Below, in pieces: positions 16,495 to 25,043 of a stretch of 64,000 bases of DNA. The stretch covers positions 2,937,001 through 3,001,000 of the forward strand of contig NC_016078.1 of NCBI RefSeq assembly GCF_000230555.1, given 5' to 3'. The position numbers and the translations under genes are program-made. The notes beneath the pieces are model-generated. The model searched no databases. It saw only the letters and a program-made list of their open reading frames with translations, and was not told the DNA's origin. This DNA comes from Pelagibacterium halotolerans B2 (GTDB lineage Bacteria; Pseudomonadota; Alphaproteobacteria; Rhizobiales; Devosiaceae). Position 1 is the first letter of the stretch. Every line of letters starts with the position of its first letter.

Positions 16495-17457
16495 TCAGTC
16501 CTGGGTGGCCGAGAAATAGCCAGTACCTACCGTTTCCTCGCCGCTCAGCGCCATGACGCCGCCCACCTCCTCACCGTCCGCACCGTAGAACTTGCCGCTA
16601 TAGGTGCCGCCCAGATCGGTGAGCGAAAACGCCGTCAGAAGGTCGCTGTCGGCGGTGATGGTTCCGCTGAACCCCGTCCCCGTGATTGCCGCGCTGTCGA
16701 GGGCGGCAGTGCCGTTGACGCATGCGGGACCCACGCCGCCGCTGCACGCCCCAAGACCGATCACCGCGATATTGTCGACAAGCCCCGATATCTGGCCGGC
16801 GTTGAAATCCGCCGACATCGCCAGCTCGCCCACGATGCGCGTGGTGTCGTTGAAGGTGCCGCTGTCGGTCAGCGCCGCACCCGCCGCGCCCGAATATGTG
16901 GCATTGGCCTTGCCCTCCAGAGCCTCCGGCATGGTTTCGGTGCCCACCACCGCAAAGCCGCTGATCGGCTCGCCTGCGGGATCCCAGAAATAGCTCCACA
17001 CCTGGTGATGGGCGGTGTTGGACACATCGAGCACATCCACGATATCCCCGTCCCAACTGTTGAGCCGGTAATAGGGCCCCATTCCGCCGGGATCGTCGAA
17101 CTCGAAGGCATTCCCGCTGATGTCCGCGTCGGTAAAGCTGTAGGCAACGCCGTCGATGATCACATCGAGGCCGCCCTGGTCATTGGCGGCAATCGAAAAC
17201 GTGGTGCCATCGAGCGCCCGCGTCTCGCCCGCGTCGAAATCGTGCTCGACGGCAGCGCTCATCAGGCTGTTATACGCCATCAGCGTCTCCCCATCCGCCA
17301 AAGCCTCGCTCGCCGTGCCCGCCGATGCGGCAAACAGTGCCGGCGAGGGCGTCCCCCCGCCGCCCCCGCCGCCTGCACCACCCCCGCCGGTCGAAGAGCA
17401 GCCCGCCAAAAGCGTGCCTGAAAGTCCAATAAGAAAAAACGGAGCATATCTGTGCAT
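16495..17457 (-). CDS. TbpB-like surface lipoprotein, probable Slam substrate
   Basis: A 320-residue lipoprotein: signal MHRYAPFFLIGLSGTLLAGC with lipobox LLAGC, then a Gly/Ser linker (SSTGGGGAGGGGGGGT). The C-terminal half has the pattern of transferrin-binding-protein barrel domains: ATYSGAAGAALTDSG, LAMSADFNAGQISGLVDNI, TGFSGTITAD and GTYSGKFYGADGEEVGGVMA. A cysteine pair (GACSGGVGPACVNG) could form a disulfide loop. Presence of the barrel, the linker and the adjacent slam gene make surface display likely. The ligand is unknown; iron or haem is suggested by the neighbouring Fur box and binding protein. Confidence 0.82.
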   Translation of the reverse strand: MHRYAPFFLIGLSGTLLAGCSSTGGGGAGGGGGGGTPSPALFAASAGTASEALADGETLMAYNSLMSAAVEHDFDAGETRALDGTTFSIAANDQGGLDVIIDGVAYSFTDADISGNAFEFDDPGGMGPYYRLNSWDGDIVDVLDVSNTAHHQVWSYFWDPAGEPISGFAVVGTETMPEALEGKANATYSGAAGAALTDSGTFNDTTRIVGELAMSADFNAGQISGLVDNIAVIGLGACSGGVGPACVNGTAALDSAAITGTGFSGTITADSDLLTAFSLTDLGGTYSGKFYGADGEEVGGVMALSGEETVGTGYFSATQD

Positions 17458-17618
17458 GAGATCCCCTCTGAAGCTGCCTCCGAACGCGCCGCAACCAGAA
17501 CTGCCGCGCGATCGGATTTCTGTCGGAAAGGACGCTACCAACCGGTCGGGGCGCGCAATATCCCCCACCCGGGGGAGGAGAACGCGGCGACGATCGAAAT
17601 TCGCCCCGCCCGCAGATG

Positions 17619-18722
17619 TCAGCCGGGCCGCCGCGCCGTGATCGAGCGAACCAGCCCGACAAGAGCGCTTTGCCGGTTGGTGTCGGTCTTGAAAAATATG
17701 GACTTGAGATGCGTCTTGGCGGTTTCCCGGCCCATCCCGCACCGATCCGCCGCCTCTGTGAGGCTCAGACCGGATGTAAGCTCAAGCGCAATCCGGGCTT
17801 CCGCCGGGGTAAGTCCGAACGCCTTTTTGAGCAGCGCGGCGCTGGGCAGAGGCCGGCGGTCGAGATCGGTCAGCAACACGATCAACCGCGCAAAAAAGAA
17901 CACGCCGTCAAACCGGTTTGGCACCGGCAGCACATCGAGCAGCAACGGACGCCGTCCGGGCCTTTCGATACGCAGGGGCGCGGAATCGTCCGGGCCCTTT
18001 GCAACCACCTTGCTTATGGCCGCCGAAACGCTGCGGGCAACCGTCCGATTGTGGGATGTCACCCTGCGGCCAATCACCGTCAGGCTCTCCCCCATCAACC
18101 GTTCGGCGCCGCGTGTCATCTCGATCACCTGCCCCTGGCCGTCGAGCAGGATTGCCGCCTCGTCGAGCGCATCGAGCATCCCCAACCCCAGCGTCGTCTG
18201 CACCCAGCCCACGCGCTCGGCCGTCGTCACGATGCGCGCCAGATGTCCCGACACCGCCTGGAAAAGCCTGCGGTCCTCCTCGGAAAACATTCCGCCCTTT
18301 TCACCGCGAAACACCGACAACACGTATTGGCGTTCAGGTGTATTGAACGTGATCCCTCCCCACCATTTCTTGTCGAAAGGCAGCATCAGTTCCTGGTAGT
18401 AGGGGTTATCGCTATGAACGTCCTCTGTCGCGATATCCTGCTCGAGCACAATGGTCTGTCCCCGGTCGGTCCGCGGCCAGCCGCGGTTGGCCCGGTAGTC
18501 GTCTAGGTACCACCCGTCGGCCACAAAACGTTCGGCAAACTCGGCAAGCTCGGACGAAAACGGCAGGTTGATCGTGTCCTCGGCGGCCACCCGTGGCACG
18601 GTGATGGCCGAATCCGCCCCGATCGCGTCGCACAATTGCGCCAGCCCCGCCTGCCACAACCCGCGCTCGAACCCGGCCTCGTAAAGCCGGTCCACGGCCT
18701 CCCGGACGCCCTCTGGCAGCAT
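17619..18722 (-). CDS. LuxR-type HTH regulator with PAS/GAF-like sensor region
   Basis: A 367-residue protein. The N-terminal ~290 residues look like a sensor (DEAAILLDGQGQVIEMTRGA resembles a PAS core). The C-terminus has a LuxR HTH: FGLTPAEARIALELTSGLSL, TEAADRCGMGRETAKTHLKS, IFFKTDTNRQSALVGLVRS. The ATG at 18722 is used; the frame is open to 19088 but that stretch is AT-rich promoter DNA. The gene lies between the lipoprotein gene and the divergent iron-binding protein gene and may control either; the signal is unknown. Confidence 0.8.
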   Translation of the reverse strand: MLPEGVREAVDRLYEAGFERGLWQAGLAQLCDAIGADSAITVPRVAAEDTINLPFSSELAEFAERFVADGWYLDDYRANRGWPRTDRGQTIVLEQDIATEDVHSDNPYYQELMLPFDKKWWGGITFNTPERQYVLSVFRGEKGGMFSEEDRRLFQAVSGHLARIVTTAERVGWVQTTLGLGMLDALDEAAILLDGQGQVIEMTRGAERLMGESLTVIGRRVTSHNRTVARSVSAAISKVVAKGPDDSAPLRIERPGRRPLLLDVLPVPNRFDGVFFFARLIVLLTDLDRRPLPSAALLKKAFGLTPAEARIALELTSGLSLTEAADRCGMGRETAKTHLKSIFFKTDTNRQSALVGLVRSITARRPG

Positions 18723-19065
18723 GCTCGACCCCCCGAAAACATAGCTTGGGTATTTAAGATCATTACTATGTATAAAGCAAATCCGGGCCTGTATTTCCGC
18801 TAATGATCGACCTCGCCCCGGCGTGTATTCGGACAATATATTTCGCTCAGAACTGACCAAATCCCGAAATTTCCACCCCTGTCCTTCAACTATATTGCGG
18901 CAAGGCAGGGTCCCGGGCCCTTCGGTCCGGTGGGTATGCCGGACATCGAAGCGGCGGACACGTCTCCACCGCAGCCGCCCCATCTCGAAGAATCGCATAA
19001 TAACTTGACAATAATTATCATATAATTTTATTGGCCGCTGTCCTGTTCGCGCAAGGAGCCAGTCC
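18723..19065. other. 343-bp divergent regulatory region
   Basis: This AT-rich gap separates the LuxR gene (minus) from the iron-binding protein gene (plus). It holds the Fur-like box described separately and no convincing small gene. A clear sigma-70 promoter with normal spacing is not obvious. Confidence 0.6.
19006..19020 (+). promoter_or_regulatory. Fur-box-like operator (7-1-7)
   Basis: TGACAATAATTATCA matches the classic 7-1-7 Fur consensus TGATAATNATTATCA at 14 of 15 positions counting the N (13 of 14 defined). It lies 45 bp upstream of the iron-complex binding protein start. The match is unusual for GC-rich DNA and supports iron repression of the downstream gene by a Fur-family protein. 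Confidence 0.75.
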
Positions 19066-20022
19066 ATGTCCCCGTTCGATCGCCGCACGTTTCTTTCCGG
19101 TTCCGGCGGACTGTTGCTTGCAACGGCGCTCGCGCCGGCCCCCGCCTCGGCCCAGGACGGCGGCTGGCGCTTCCTCGATGACAGGGGTATCGAAATTGTC
19201 CTGCCCCATCGCCCGCTCAGGATCGCCGCATCCTATCCCGTCCTCACCACCCTTTGGCCCTATGGCATTCACCCCATCGGCCTGATTGCCCATCGCGAGC
19301 CGGCGGCCCTGCCCGGGCTGGAGCAGGCGGGTGTGGACATGAGTGCGGTGGAGATCTTGAAAAACGCGGTGGATGGCTGGAATTTCGAAGCCGTTCTCGC
19401 AGCCCAGCCCGACCTGATCGTAACCCATGTCACAGCCGACGGTGTGATGTGGGGCATAGGCGGGAACACCGCCGATCTCGAGCGGCTCCAAAGCATCGCG
19501 CCGATCCTCGCCCTGCGCGGCGATCTTCCCGTTCCGGCCGGCATCGCGCGCCACCGTCAACTGGCCCAGGCCTTGGGTGCGCCCGCTTCAGCGCTCGATA
19601 CGGGACGCGCGGACTTCGAACAGACCGTCGACGCGCTCCGCGAAGTCGCCGCCGAAAAGCCCGACCTCAAAATCCTCGTCGCCGCCCCCGGCGAAGATTC
19701 GATTTTCGCCATGTCGAGCGGCCCCGAGTTCCCCGATCTGGCCTTTCTGGCCGAACTGGGCATCGCCATCGTCGATGGCGGCACAAAGGATTTGAGTTGG
19801 GAGCAGATCCTCGATTATCCCGCCGACATCATCGTGACCGACGACCGCAGCGGCATCCCCCAGCTCGACCATATTGCGATGTGGACACGCCTGCCCGCCG
19901 TCGCCGCCGGGCAGATCTACCCCATCTGGCGCTACCAGCCGCCCTACAGCTATCTCGGCTACGCCCAGGCCTACCGCCCCATCCTCGACGCCCTCCGGAC
20001 CGCCCGCAAGGTCACCGACTGA
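19066..20022 (+). CDS. Iron-siderophore/haem ABC transporter substrate-binding protein
   Basis: A 318-residue periplasmic protein with a Tat-like leader (DRRTFLSGSGG, hydrophobic core, ASAQ cleavage). The fold is FecB/FepB-like: IEIVLPHRPLRIAASYPVL, FEAVLAAQPDLIVTH in the first lobe, a long linking helix (GRADFEQTVDALREVAAEK), and ILDYPADIIVTDDRS in the second. It would capture a ferric complex. No permease or ATPase gene is adjacent, so it must share a transporter encoded elsewhere. A Fur-like box lies upstream. A broken relative remains at 9313-9515. Confidence 0.85.
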   Translation: MSPFDRRTFLSGSGGLLLATALAPAPASAQDGGWRFLDDRGIEIVLPHRPLRIAASYPVLTTLWPYGIHPIGLIAHREPAALPGLEQAGVDMSAVEILKNAVDGWNFEAVLAAQPDLIVTHVTADGVMWGIGGNTADLERLQSIAPILALRGDLPVPAGIARHRQLAQALGAPASALDTGRADFEQTVDALREVAAEKPDLKILVAAPGEDSIFAMSSGPEFPDLAFLAELGIAIVDGGTKDLSWEQILDYPADIIVTDDRSGIPQLDHIAMWTRLPAVAAGQIYPIWRYQPPYSYLGYAQAYRPILDALRTARKVTD

Positions 20023-20156
20023 CGCGGTCACGGGTTCGCACAGAGCCGTCGGCGCCGGACCGGTCGCCGTGGCTTTAACCATCGCCGCGGCATCGGCTTG
20101 CCCCCGGCTCCATGGTCTCGCAATCTTGCCGGAACTTTCCCGAGTGCGGTGACGCA

Positions 20157-21188
20157 ATGCATTCAAGACCGGGCGGCCCGGTTGGGCACAAAAGACCCTG
20201 GGAGCTTCCCGACACCGCCAAAATCGTCGAAAGGCGATGGCCCCCCGTACACACATCGCCATCGTTCTGGGTCGCTGTTGTTATTGTTTTGCTCACGGCG
20301 CTTCTGTGGTTTCCAACCACGGCAACTCTTGTCGCCATGCTTGGCGGGCTCCACCTCTACGTGCTGCTTATCACTTTGCTGGCGCTGTCACTGACCCTCG
20401 AGGCCCTGTTCGGAGCGATCCCCCGCTGGCTTTTGGCGCTGCCGGTGCTCTATTTCGGCGGCTATTACGCGGCCCTGGAAACAGAACGCCGACAGGTCCA
20501 GGCCATCGAACTGCGGCTGCAGTCGGAAAACGCCCGGACAGCCCTCCAATCCGACATCGGCGAGGTCTCCGTCATGGTGCCCTACGCCTACCGCATGCTG
20601 GCAGCACGCCATGAACTCGACAGCGTCCTCGCAGCACCCGGGCCCGGGCCAACCAGAGAGCACGTCACACAATGGACACCGATTATCCAGAATGCGGCGC
20701 CCCATGGGTCCGAGGCCGGAACCCTGCCCTGCGCAAAAAACGGTTTCTACGCCCGTGACAGCGCTGGCAATTGGCTCCTGCCCCAAACCGATCACCTTCT
20801 GACGCGCGAAGACATCGGACAGGACGATCGCACGATTTCACTTTGCGTTCGCGTCGCCGTGATCGACCCGCTCCCGCAAGGTCTCGAAATCCGCGAAACG
20901 CCTTATGAAATGGCAGGCGTTGGCAATGATTTTCAGGCGACCCGGTTTTCCGCCACGCGCAATGGCGCGCTTGTCGGGTCCGCGATCACCGCGCGAACCT
21001 GGCTGCTCGGCCCGTTCCCGGTTCCCATGTTTGGATGTTTCCTGATTTCCGGTCCCTCGGCGAGGACCGAATGCGGCGCACAATTTCGCAGGAATTTGAC
21101 GACCCTTTCAACCGACCCCGATCCCGCACCGGGCTTTGACCGCTCGGGACCAGCCATGGCGCTGGATCTGAAGGCTCGCGCCATATAG
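20157..21188 (+). CDS. Membrane protein of unknown function
   Basis: A 343-residue protein with two or three N-terminal helices (SFWVAVVIVLLTALLWFP, LVAMLGGLHLYVLLITLLAL, WLLALPVLYFGGYYAALE). A charged helix (TERRQVQAIELRLQSENART) and a mostly extracytoplasmic domain with several cysteines (LPCAKNGFYA, ISLCVRVAVI, GCFLISGPSARTECG) follow. Start is uncertain between ATGs at 20112 and 20157. No family is recognised. A TTAACCAT octamer at 20075-20082, a CtrA half-site-like sequence, precedes it. Confidence 0.65.
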   Translation: MHSRPGGPVGHKRPWELPDTAKIVERRWPPVHTSPSFWVAVVIVLLTALLWFPTTATLVAMLGGLHLYVLLITLLALSLTLEALFGAIPRWLLALPVLYFGGYYAALETERRQVQAIELRLQSENARTALQSDIGEVSVMVPYAYRMLAARHELDSVLAAPGPGPTREHVTQWTPIIQNAAPHGSEAGTLPCAKNGFYARDSAGNWLLPQTDHLLTREDIGQDDRTISLCVRVAVIDPLPQGLEIRETPYEMAGVGNDFQATRFSATRNGALVGSAITARTWLLGPFPVPMFGCFLISGPSARTECGAQFRRNLTTLSTDPDPAPGFDRSGPAMALDLKARAI

Positions 21189-21207
21189 TGCCGGTCCGGT
21201 TGCCCGC

Positions 21208-21636
21208 TCACCGTTCCGCCACCTCTTCCAGGCAAAGCGCCCTCCGGGCCAGCGTCCGGTACTCGGGAGCGGCCAGCGGTTCGAGACTGTCGATTTCCTC
21301 CGGTGTGAACCACCCTATTTCCGAATGTTCGTCGCAAATGTTTGCCGGCTCGCCCCCGGACCAGTCCAGCACGGCAAAAATGGTCAACAGGTGCGCAGCC
21401 CCATTGGCAGAGGCCGGATGCGCGATATCGGCGAGAAATACCGATTGGAGAACGCGGACCCCGATCTCTTCGCCGATTTCACGGATCAGCGCCTGGTCCG
21501 CGGTTTCGCCGGGTTCCAGCCGTCCCCCTATGGCATCCCAATGGTTGGGCCAGTTGGGCTTCCAGGCGGCGCGGTGGCCAAAAAGAACCCTGCCGTCCCT
21601 GACCAGCAGCCCCGCCGCGACCCTTTGAACAGCCAT
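21208..21636 (-). CDS. Nudix hydrolase
   Basis: A 142-residue cytoplasmic enzyme with a full Nudix box, GGRLEPGETADQ then ALIREIGEEIGV (GX5EX7REUXEEXGU). Members hydrolyse nucleoside diphosphates linked to another group; the exact substrate cannot be read. The start at 21636 (MAVQRVAAGLLVRDG) has GGGAG upstream and is preferred over an in-frame ATG at 21669. It converges on the membrane protein gene. Confidence 0.9.
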   Translation of the reverse strand: MAVQRVAAGLLVRDGRVLFGHRAAWKPNWPNHWDAIGGRLEPGETADQALIREIGEEIGVRVLQSVFLADIAHPASANGAAHLLTIFAVLDWSGGEPANICDEHSEIGWFTPEEIDSLEPLAAPEYRTLARRALCLEEVAER

Positions 21637-21794
21637 CCCACGCTCCCCAATCGAGACCGATCGCCCCAACTATCGAAAGCTCGATCCCGGCTTCAAATGG
21701 CGCATGGCGAGAGGACAGGCAAAGCCGAGCCTTTTTGCCGACCCTGTTGGCAAGCCGGTTTTGCGCCCGGCCCTGTAGCGCGGTAGGGCTCTAT

Positions 21795-22139
21795 TCAGGC
21801 CGCGTTGCGCCCCAGCGCCCTTCGGCTGCCTTCGAGATCCCACACAAGCGTCATCACCGCCAGCGGATCGTTTGGTGCCGCAAGCGAGAGCATGCGGGCC
21901 CCGGCCGCGCTCAGCCTGCGGAATTTCTCCCGCGCCCGATGATCCCCGATAAGGTCCTCGGCGGTGCCGGCCCAGCCGATCACCCCATTGTCGTCGAGCG
22001 CGTAGAGACGGCTCGGCGCCATGGCGACTCCGGCCTCCCGCTCGCGCTCCATCAGATAGCGCCGGCCAGACCGTCCCGTCCAAAGGACGCTGGCCGCCTC
22101 GCCCCCGCCCGAATCCGCAATGCTGTCATATCCGATCAT
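21795..22139 (-). CDS. Conserved-looking hypothetical protein, 114 aa
   Basis: The product MIGYDSIADSGGGEAASVLW contains segments RRYLMEREREAGVAMAPSRL and YALDDNGVIGWAGTAEDLIG. No signal peptide or membrane helix is visible. Its bias toward third-position G/C resembles neighbouring real genes and it has a plausible ATG at 22139; family not recognised. Confidence 0.55.
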   Translation of the reverse strand: MIGYDSIADSGGGEAASVLWTGRSGRRYLMEREREAGVAMAPSRLYALDDNGVIGWAGTAEDLIGDHRAREKFRRLSAAGARMLSLAAPNDPLAVMTLVWDLEGSRRALGRNAA

Positions 22140-22165
22140 GGCCACCCTCGAAAAACGGCCTCGCA

Positions 22166-22235
22166 TTAGAGTGTTTCCGGGACAAGTGGATGCCACTTAT
22201 CCGTTTCGGAAACGCGACAAGACAAAACCTGGAGA
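22166..22235. repeat. RIME-like palindromic element
   Basis: TTAGAGTGTTTCCGG ... CGTTTCGGAAACGCG with the GACAAGTGG/CCACTTATC-type core identifies another copy of the family. The rest of the 352-bp gap 22140-22491 is AT-richer than its surroundings and shows no convincing gene. Confidence 0.8.
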
Positions 22236-22491
22236 CCTTTCGCCATGCAAAAATGGCGGAAATACCCTGGCCCGCTCCCCGAAAGAAGCGAAAATCTGAT
22301 TGCCGACCGGCGACCGCGATGGCCAACCGACCCAAAGAGAACAAAATTAGAACAAATTGAAGGAAGCGTCAATCCCATGCACCTTCAAATCGTCCCACTC
22401 CTTGCAAGCGATGTCAAGATATTGTGTCCCGATTGCGGCAAAACACAATCTATCGCGTTCCAGTGATAAAAATCGCCGGCGACGGGAAAGC

Positions 22492-23301
22492 TCAGGACGC
22501 GGTCCCCGATTGCGCCTCAAGTTCGTCGAGCCGCGCCCGCAGCCGTGGCGAGATCGGCCGGGCCAGCCCCTTGCGCGCGTCCTCGAGCACCATGGCATCG
22601 GTCTCGGATTCGATGCGCGCGATCAGCGTCTTTAAAAAGTCCTCGCCCGACAATCCCGGCGCGATCGGCTCGAGAAATTTCGCCCGCGCCGTGCCCGGCC
22701 ACAAAATGAGGCTGTTGCGTCCCCAATAGAGCCCCGAGGTCAGCGCCACGGGCACCACGGGCACATCCATGGCCAGATACATCCGCACGATGCCCGAGCG
22801 GTAGGCCGGCGTGTCGAGCGGCGCCCTTCGCGTGCCCTCGGGAAAGATGATGACCCGGCAGCCCCGATCGAGCGCGTCGCGCGCCTCCTCCATCATGGCC
22901 GGCAGCGCGTCCTTGCCCTTCTTGCGGTCCACCGAGATCGTATCGATCCACCGCGCCGCCCAGCCGAACAGCGGAATGTCGAGCAGCTCCTTCTTGGCGA
23001 TGAAGGCCGGGTGCCCCACATGGGGCAGGATGGCAAAGATGTCCCAATCCGACTGGTGCTTGGCCCCGATGATGCAGCCGCCTTGCGGGATGTTTTCCAC
23101 CCCGGTCACCTCGGTCCTGATCCCCACCACCCAGCGCAGGAAAAAAAGGTTCGAGCCGTTCCAGTACTGCGCGATCCCCCAGCCCACGGATTTCAGCCCC
23201 GGCGTCAGCTTGGCCATCAGCCCCACGATGATCGCCAGGATGATCGTGTGCAAAAAGAACAACAGATAGAACACCGCCGAGCGGATAGCCTGGACGATCA
23301 T
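22492..23301 (-). CDS. plsC: 1-acyl-sn-glycerol-3-phosphate acyltransferase (PlsC-like)
   Basis: A 269-residue inner-membrane enzyme. The N-terminal hydrophobic segment (FYLLFFLHTIILAIIVGLM) is followed by the acyltransferase block I KHQSDWD (HX4D) and block III IIFPEGTRR, with VPVVPVALTSGLYWG further on. It would acylate lysophosphatidic acid to phosphatidic acid in phospholipid synthesis. It lies 21 bp downstream of the ftsX stop on the same strand and may be co-transcribed with ftsEX. Confidence 0.9.
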   Translation of the reverse strand: MIVQAIRSAVFYLLFFLHTIILAIIVGLMAKLTPGLKSVGWGIAQYWNGSNLFFLRWVVGIRTEVTGVENIPQGGCIIGAKHQSDWDIFAILPHVGHPAFIAKKELLDIPLFGWAARWIDTISVDRKKGKDALPAMMEEARDALDRGCRVIIFPEGTRRAPLDTPAYRSGIVRMYLAMDVPVVPVALTSGLYWGRNSLILWPGTARAKFLEPIAPGLSGEDFLKTLIARIESETDAMVLEDARKGLARPISPRLRARLDELEAQSGTAS

Positions 23302-23322
23302 GGCAAGGCCCTCCCCGGGCCG

Positions 23323-24243
23323 TCAGGAAATCTGCAAAAAAACCCGCCGCACCGTCAAGCGCGAGGTGATCGCCGTCAGCCCGGCAATCACCAGCACGAC
23401 GCCCACGATCCCCAATATGCCGCTGATCCCCAGCGCGAACTGCCCGAACAGAACGCCCAGTTGCGCGCTCGATTGTTCGGGCACCACGGTGCTCATCGCC
23501 GTTCCGGCAATGATGAAGAAGACGATGGCCGCCAGCCCGCCCACCAGCCCGCCCTTGAGCCCGAGCAACAAAAACCGCCCCTGGAATTCCCCCGCGATGA
23601 ACGTGTTGGACGCCCCGATGAAATGGAGCACATCGACGATTTCCCGGTTGGTCGACATCGTCCCGCGCGTCGCGAACACGATGGCCAGCGCCGTCGCCAC
23701 AAGGATCAGCGCCAAAACCAGTATCCCCGACACGACGATCGTCCCCGCCATCGTGTTGAGCTGCACCCGCCAGGCCGCATGGGTTTCAAGCGTCGCTCCG
23801 GGAATGGCCGAAATCTCGCTTTCCAGCCGCGCGATATCGGCCGCATTGGGATCGGCAAGTTGCACGATCACCAGCCGCGGGATGGCGAGATCGGAAAGGT
23901 CCAGCCCCTGCCCCAGCCAGGGCGCCAGCAACTCTTCGCTCTCTTCGATCGAAACCACCCGCGCGCTCGCCACCCCCGGCACCGCTTCGGAAAGCGACAC
24001 GGCCAGCCGCAAATTGGATTCGATCACCTCCCCGTCGAGCGGGCGGATCTGGATGGTCAGCTCGCGCCCCACCTCGGCCGACCACCCCATCGCCGATTTC
24101 TGCACCAGCAGCACGCCGCCGAACGTCACGCAGGACAGAAACGTCATGATGCCGATGAGCAGCATCAGCGTGCGCCCCGCCACCGATTGCGCCGGAACGA
24201 TCGGATTGGGGCGGGAAAAATTGAGTTTCAGCCCCTCACTCAT
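23323..24243 (-). CDS. ftsX: Cell-division ABC transporter permease FtsX
   Basis: A 306-residue protein with one N-terminal helix (TLMLLIGIMTFLSCVTFGGV), an extracytoplasmic domain (ELTIQIRPLDGE ... ARLESEISAIPGATLE) and three C-terminal helices (VVSGILVLALILVATALAIV, GRFLLLGLKGGLVGGLAAIV, GISGILGIVGVVLVIAG). This matches FtsX, which with FtsE signals to periplasmic peptidoglycan hydrolases at the septum. The start at 24243 overlaps the ftsE stop by 8 bp, so the pair is translationally coupled. Confidence 0.92.
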   Translation of the reverse strand: MSEGLKLNFSRPNPIVPAQSVAGRTLMLLIGIMTFLSCVTFGGVLLVQKSAMGWSAEVGRELTIQIRPLDGEVIESNLRLAVSLSEAVPGVASARVVSIEESEELLAPWLGQGLDLSDLAIPRLVIVQLADPNAADIARLESEISAIPGATLETHAAWRVQLNTMAGTIVVSGILVLALILVATALAIVFATRGTMSTNREIVDVLHFIGASNTFIAGEFQGRFLLLGLKGGLVGGLAAIVFFIIAGTAMSTVVPEQSSAQLGVLFGQFALGISGILGIVGVVLVIAGLTAITSRLTVRRVFLQIS

Positions 24244-24895
24244 GGATGGTGAGCTCCCCTTCATTGAGCAGCATGCGCGGATAGGCGAACTTGTCGAGCA
24301 GCGCCACCTCGTGGGTGGCGAGGATGATCGTCGTGCCCATCTTGTTGAGCTGTTCGAACAGATGCAAAAGCCGCTCGGACAATTCGGGGTCCACATTGCC
24401 CGTCGGCTCGTCGGCCAGCAAAATGTCGGGATTGCCGATCACCGCCCGGGCAATCGCCGCGCGCTGTTTTTCCCCGCCCGAAAGCACCGCCGGATGCGCG
24501 TCCATCCTGTCGCCCAGCCCCACCCAGTCGAGCAATTCTTCCACATTGCCGCGATAGCTCGCTTCCGCCTGCCCGCGCACGCGCAGCGGCAGGGCGACGT
24601 TTTCGAAGGTCGTGAGATGATCGAGCAGCCTAAATTCCTGGAACACGATGCCGATATGGCGCCGCATCTGCAACAGCCTGTCGCGGTCGAGCGCCGAAAC
24701 GTCCTCCCCGAACATCGAGACGGACCCGCGCGTGGGCTTGAGCGAGAGCAGCAACAGCCGCAAAAGCGAAGTCTTGCCCGACCCCGAGGGTCCGGTGAGA
24801 AAATGAAACGAGCCCGGCGAGATCGCAAAGGTCAGGTCTTTGAGGATTTCCGGCCCGTGCCCGTATCGAAGGCCCACATTTTCGAACGCGATCAA
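24236..24895 (-). CDS. ftsE: Cell-division ATP-binding protein FtsE
   Basis: A 219-residue ABC ATPase: N-terminus MIAFENVGLRYGHGPEILKD, Walker A GPSGSGKTS, signature LSGGEKQRAAIARA and Walker B ILLADEPTGNVD. It energises the FtsEX complex at the inner membrane. It is the first gene of the ftsE-ftsX(-plsC) unit and diverges from the MJ0042 gene with 148 bp between the starts. Confidence 0.94.
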   Translation of the reverse strand: MIAFENVGLRYGHGPEILKDLTFAISPGSFHFLTGPSGSGKTSLLRLLLLSLKPTRGSVSMFGEDVSALDRDRLLQMRRHIGIVFQEFRLLDHLTTFENVALPLRVRGQAEASYRGNVEELLDWVGLGDRMDAHPAVLSGGEKQRAAIARAVIGNPDILLADEPTGNVDPELSERLLHLFEQLNKMGTTIILATHEVALLDKFAYPRMLLNEGELTIHE

Positions 24896-25043
24896 ACCGC
24901 TTTTCTCCGCGAATCACCCTGTTGCCGCCACTCTATCAGCCATCACCCCCCAATGGCCGCATCATGGCGGCGTTTCAAGAGTTTTAACCCGGCCCGCTTA
25001 GGGTCGGGGCACGGATTTTCGCTCAACCCCTTCGGTCCCGCGC

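Noticed and set aside
19005..19026. TTGACA and TATAAT near the iron-binding protein gene read as a sigma-70 promoter
   Set aside because: The spacing is only 10 bp, far below the 16-18 bp needed; the same bases make a better Fur box.
22245..22466. 73-codon plus-strand ORF in the gap after the palindrome at 22.2 kb
   Set aside because: No good ribosome site, partly overlaps the repeat tail region, and its codon pattern is unlike neighbouring genes.
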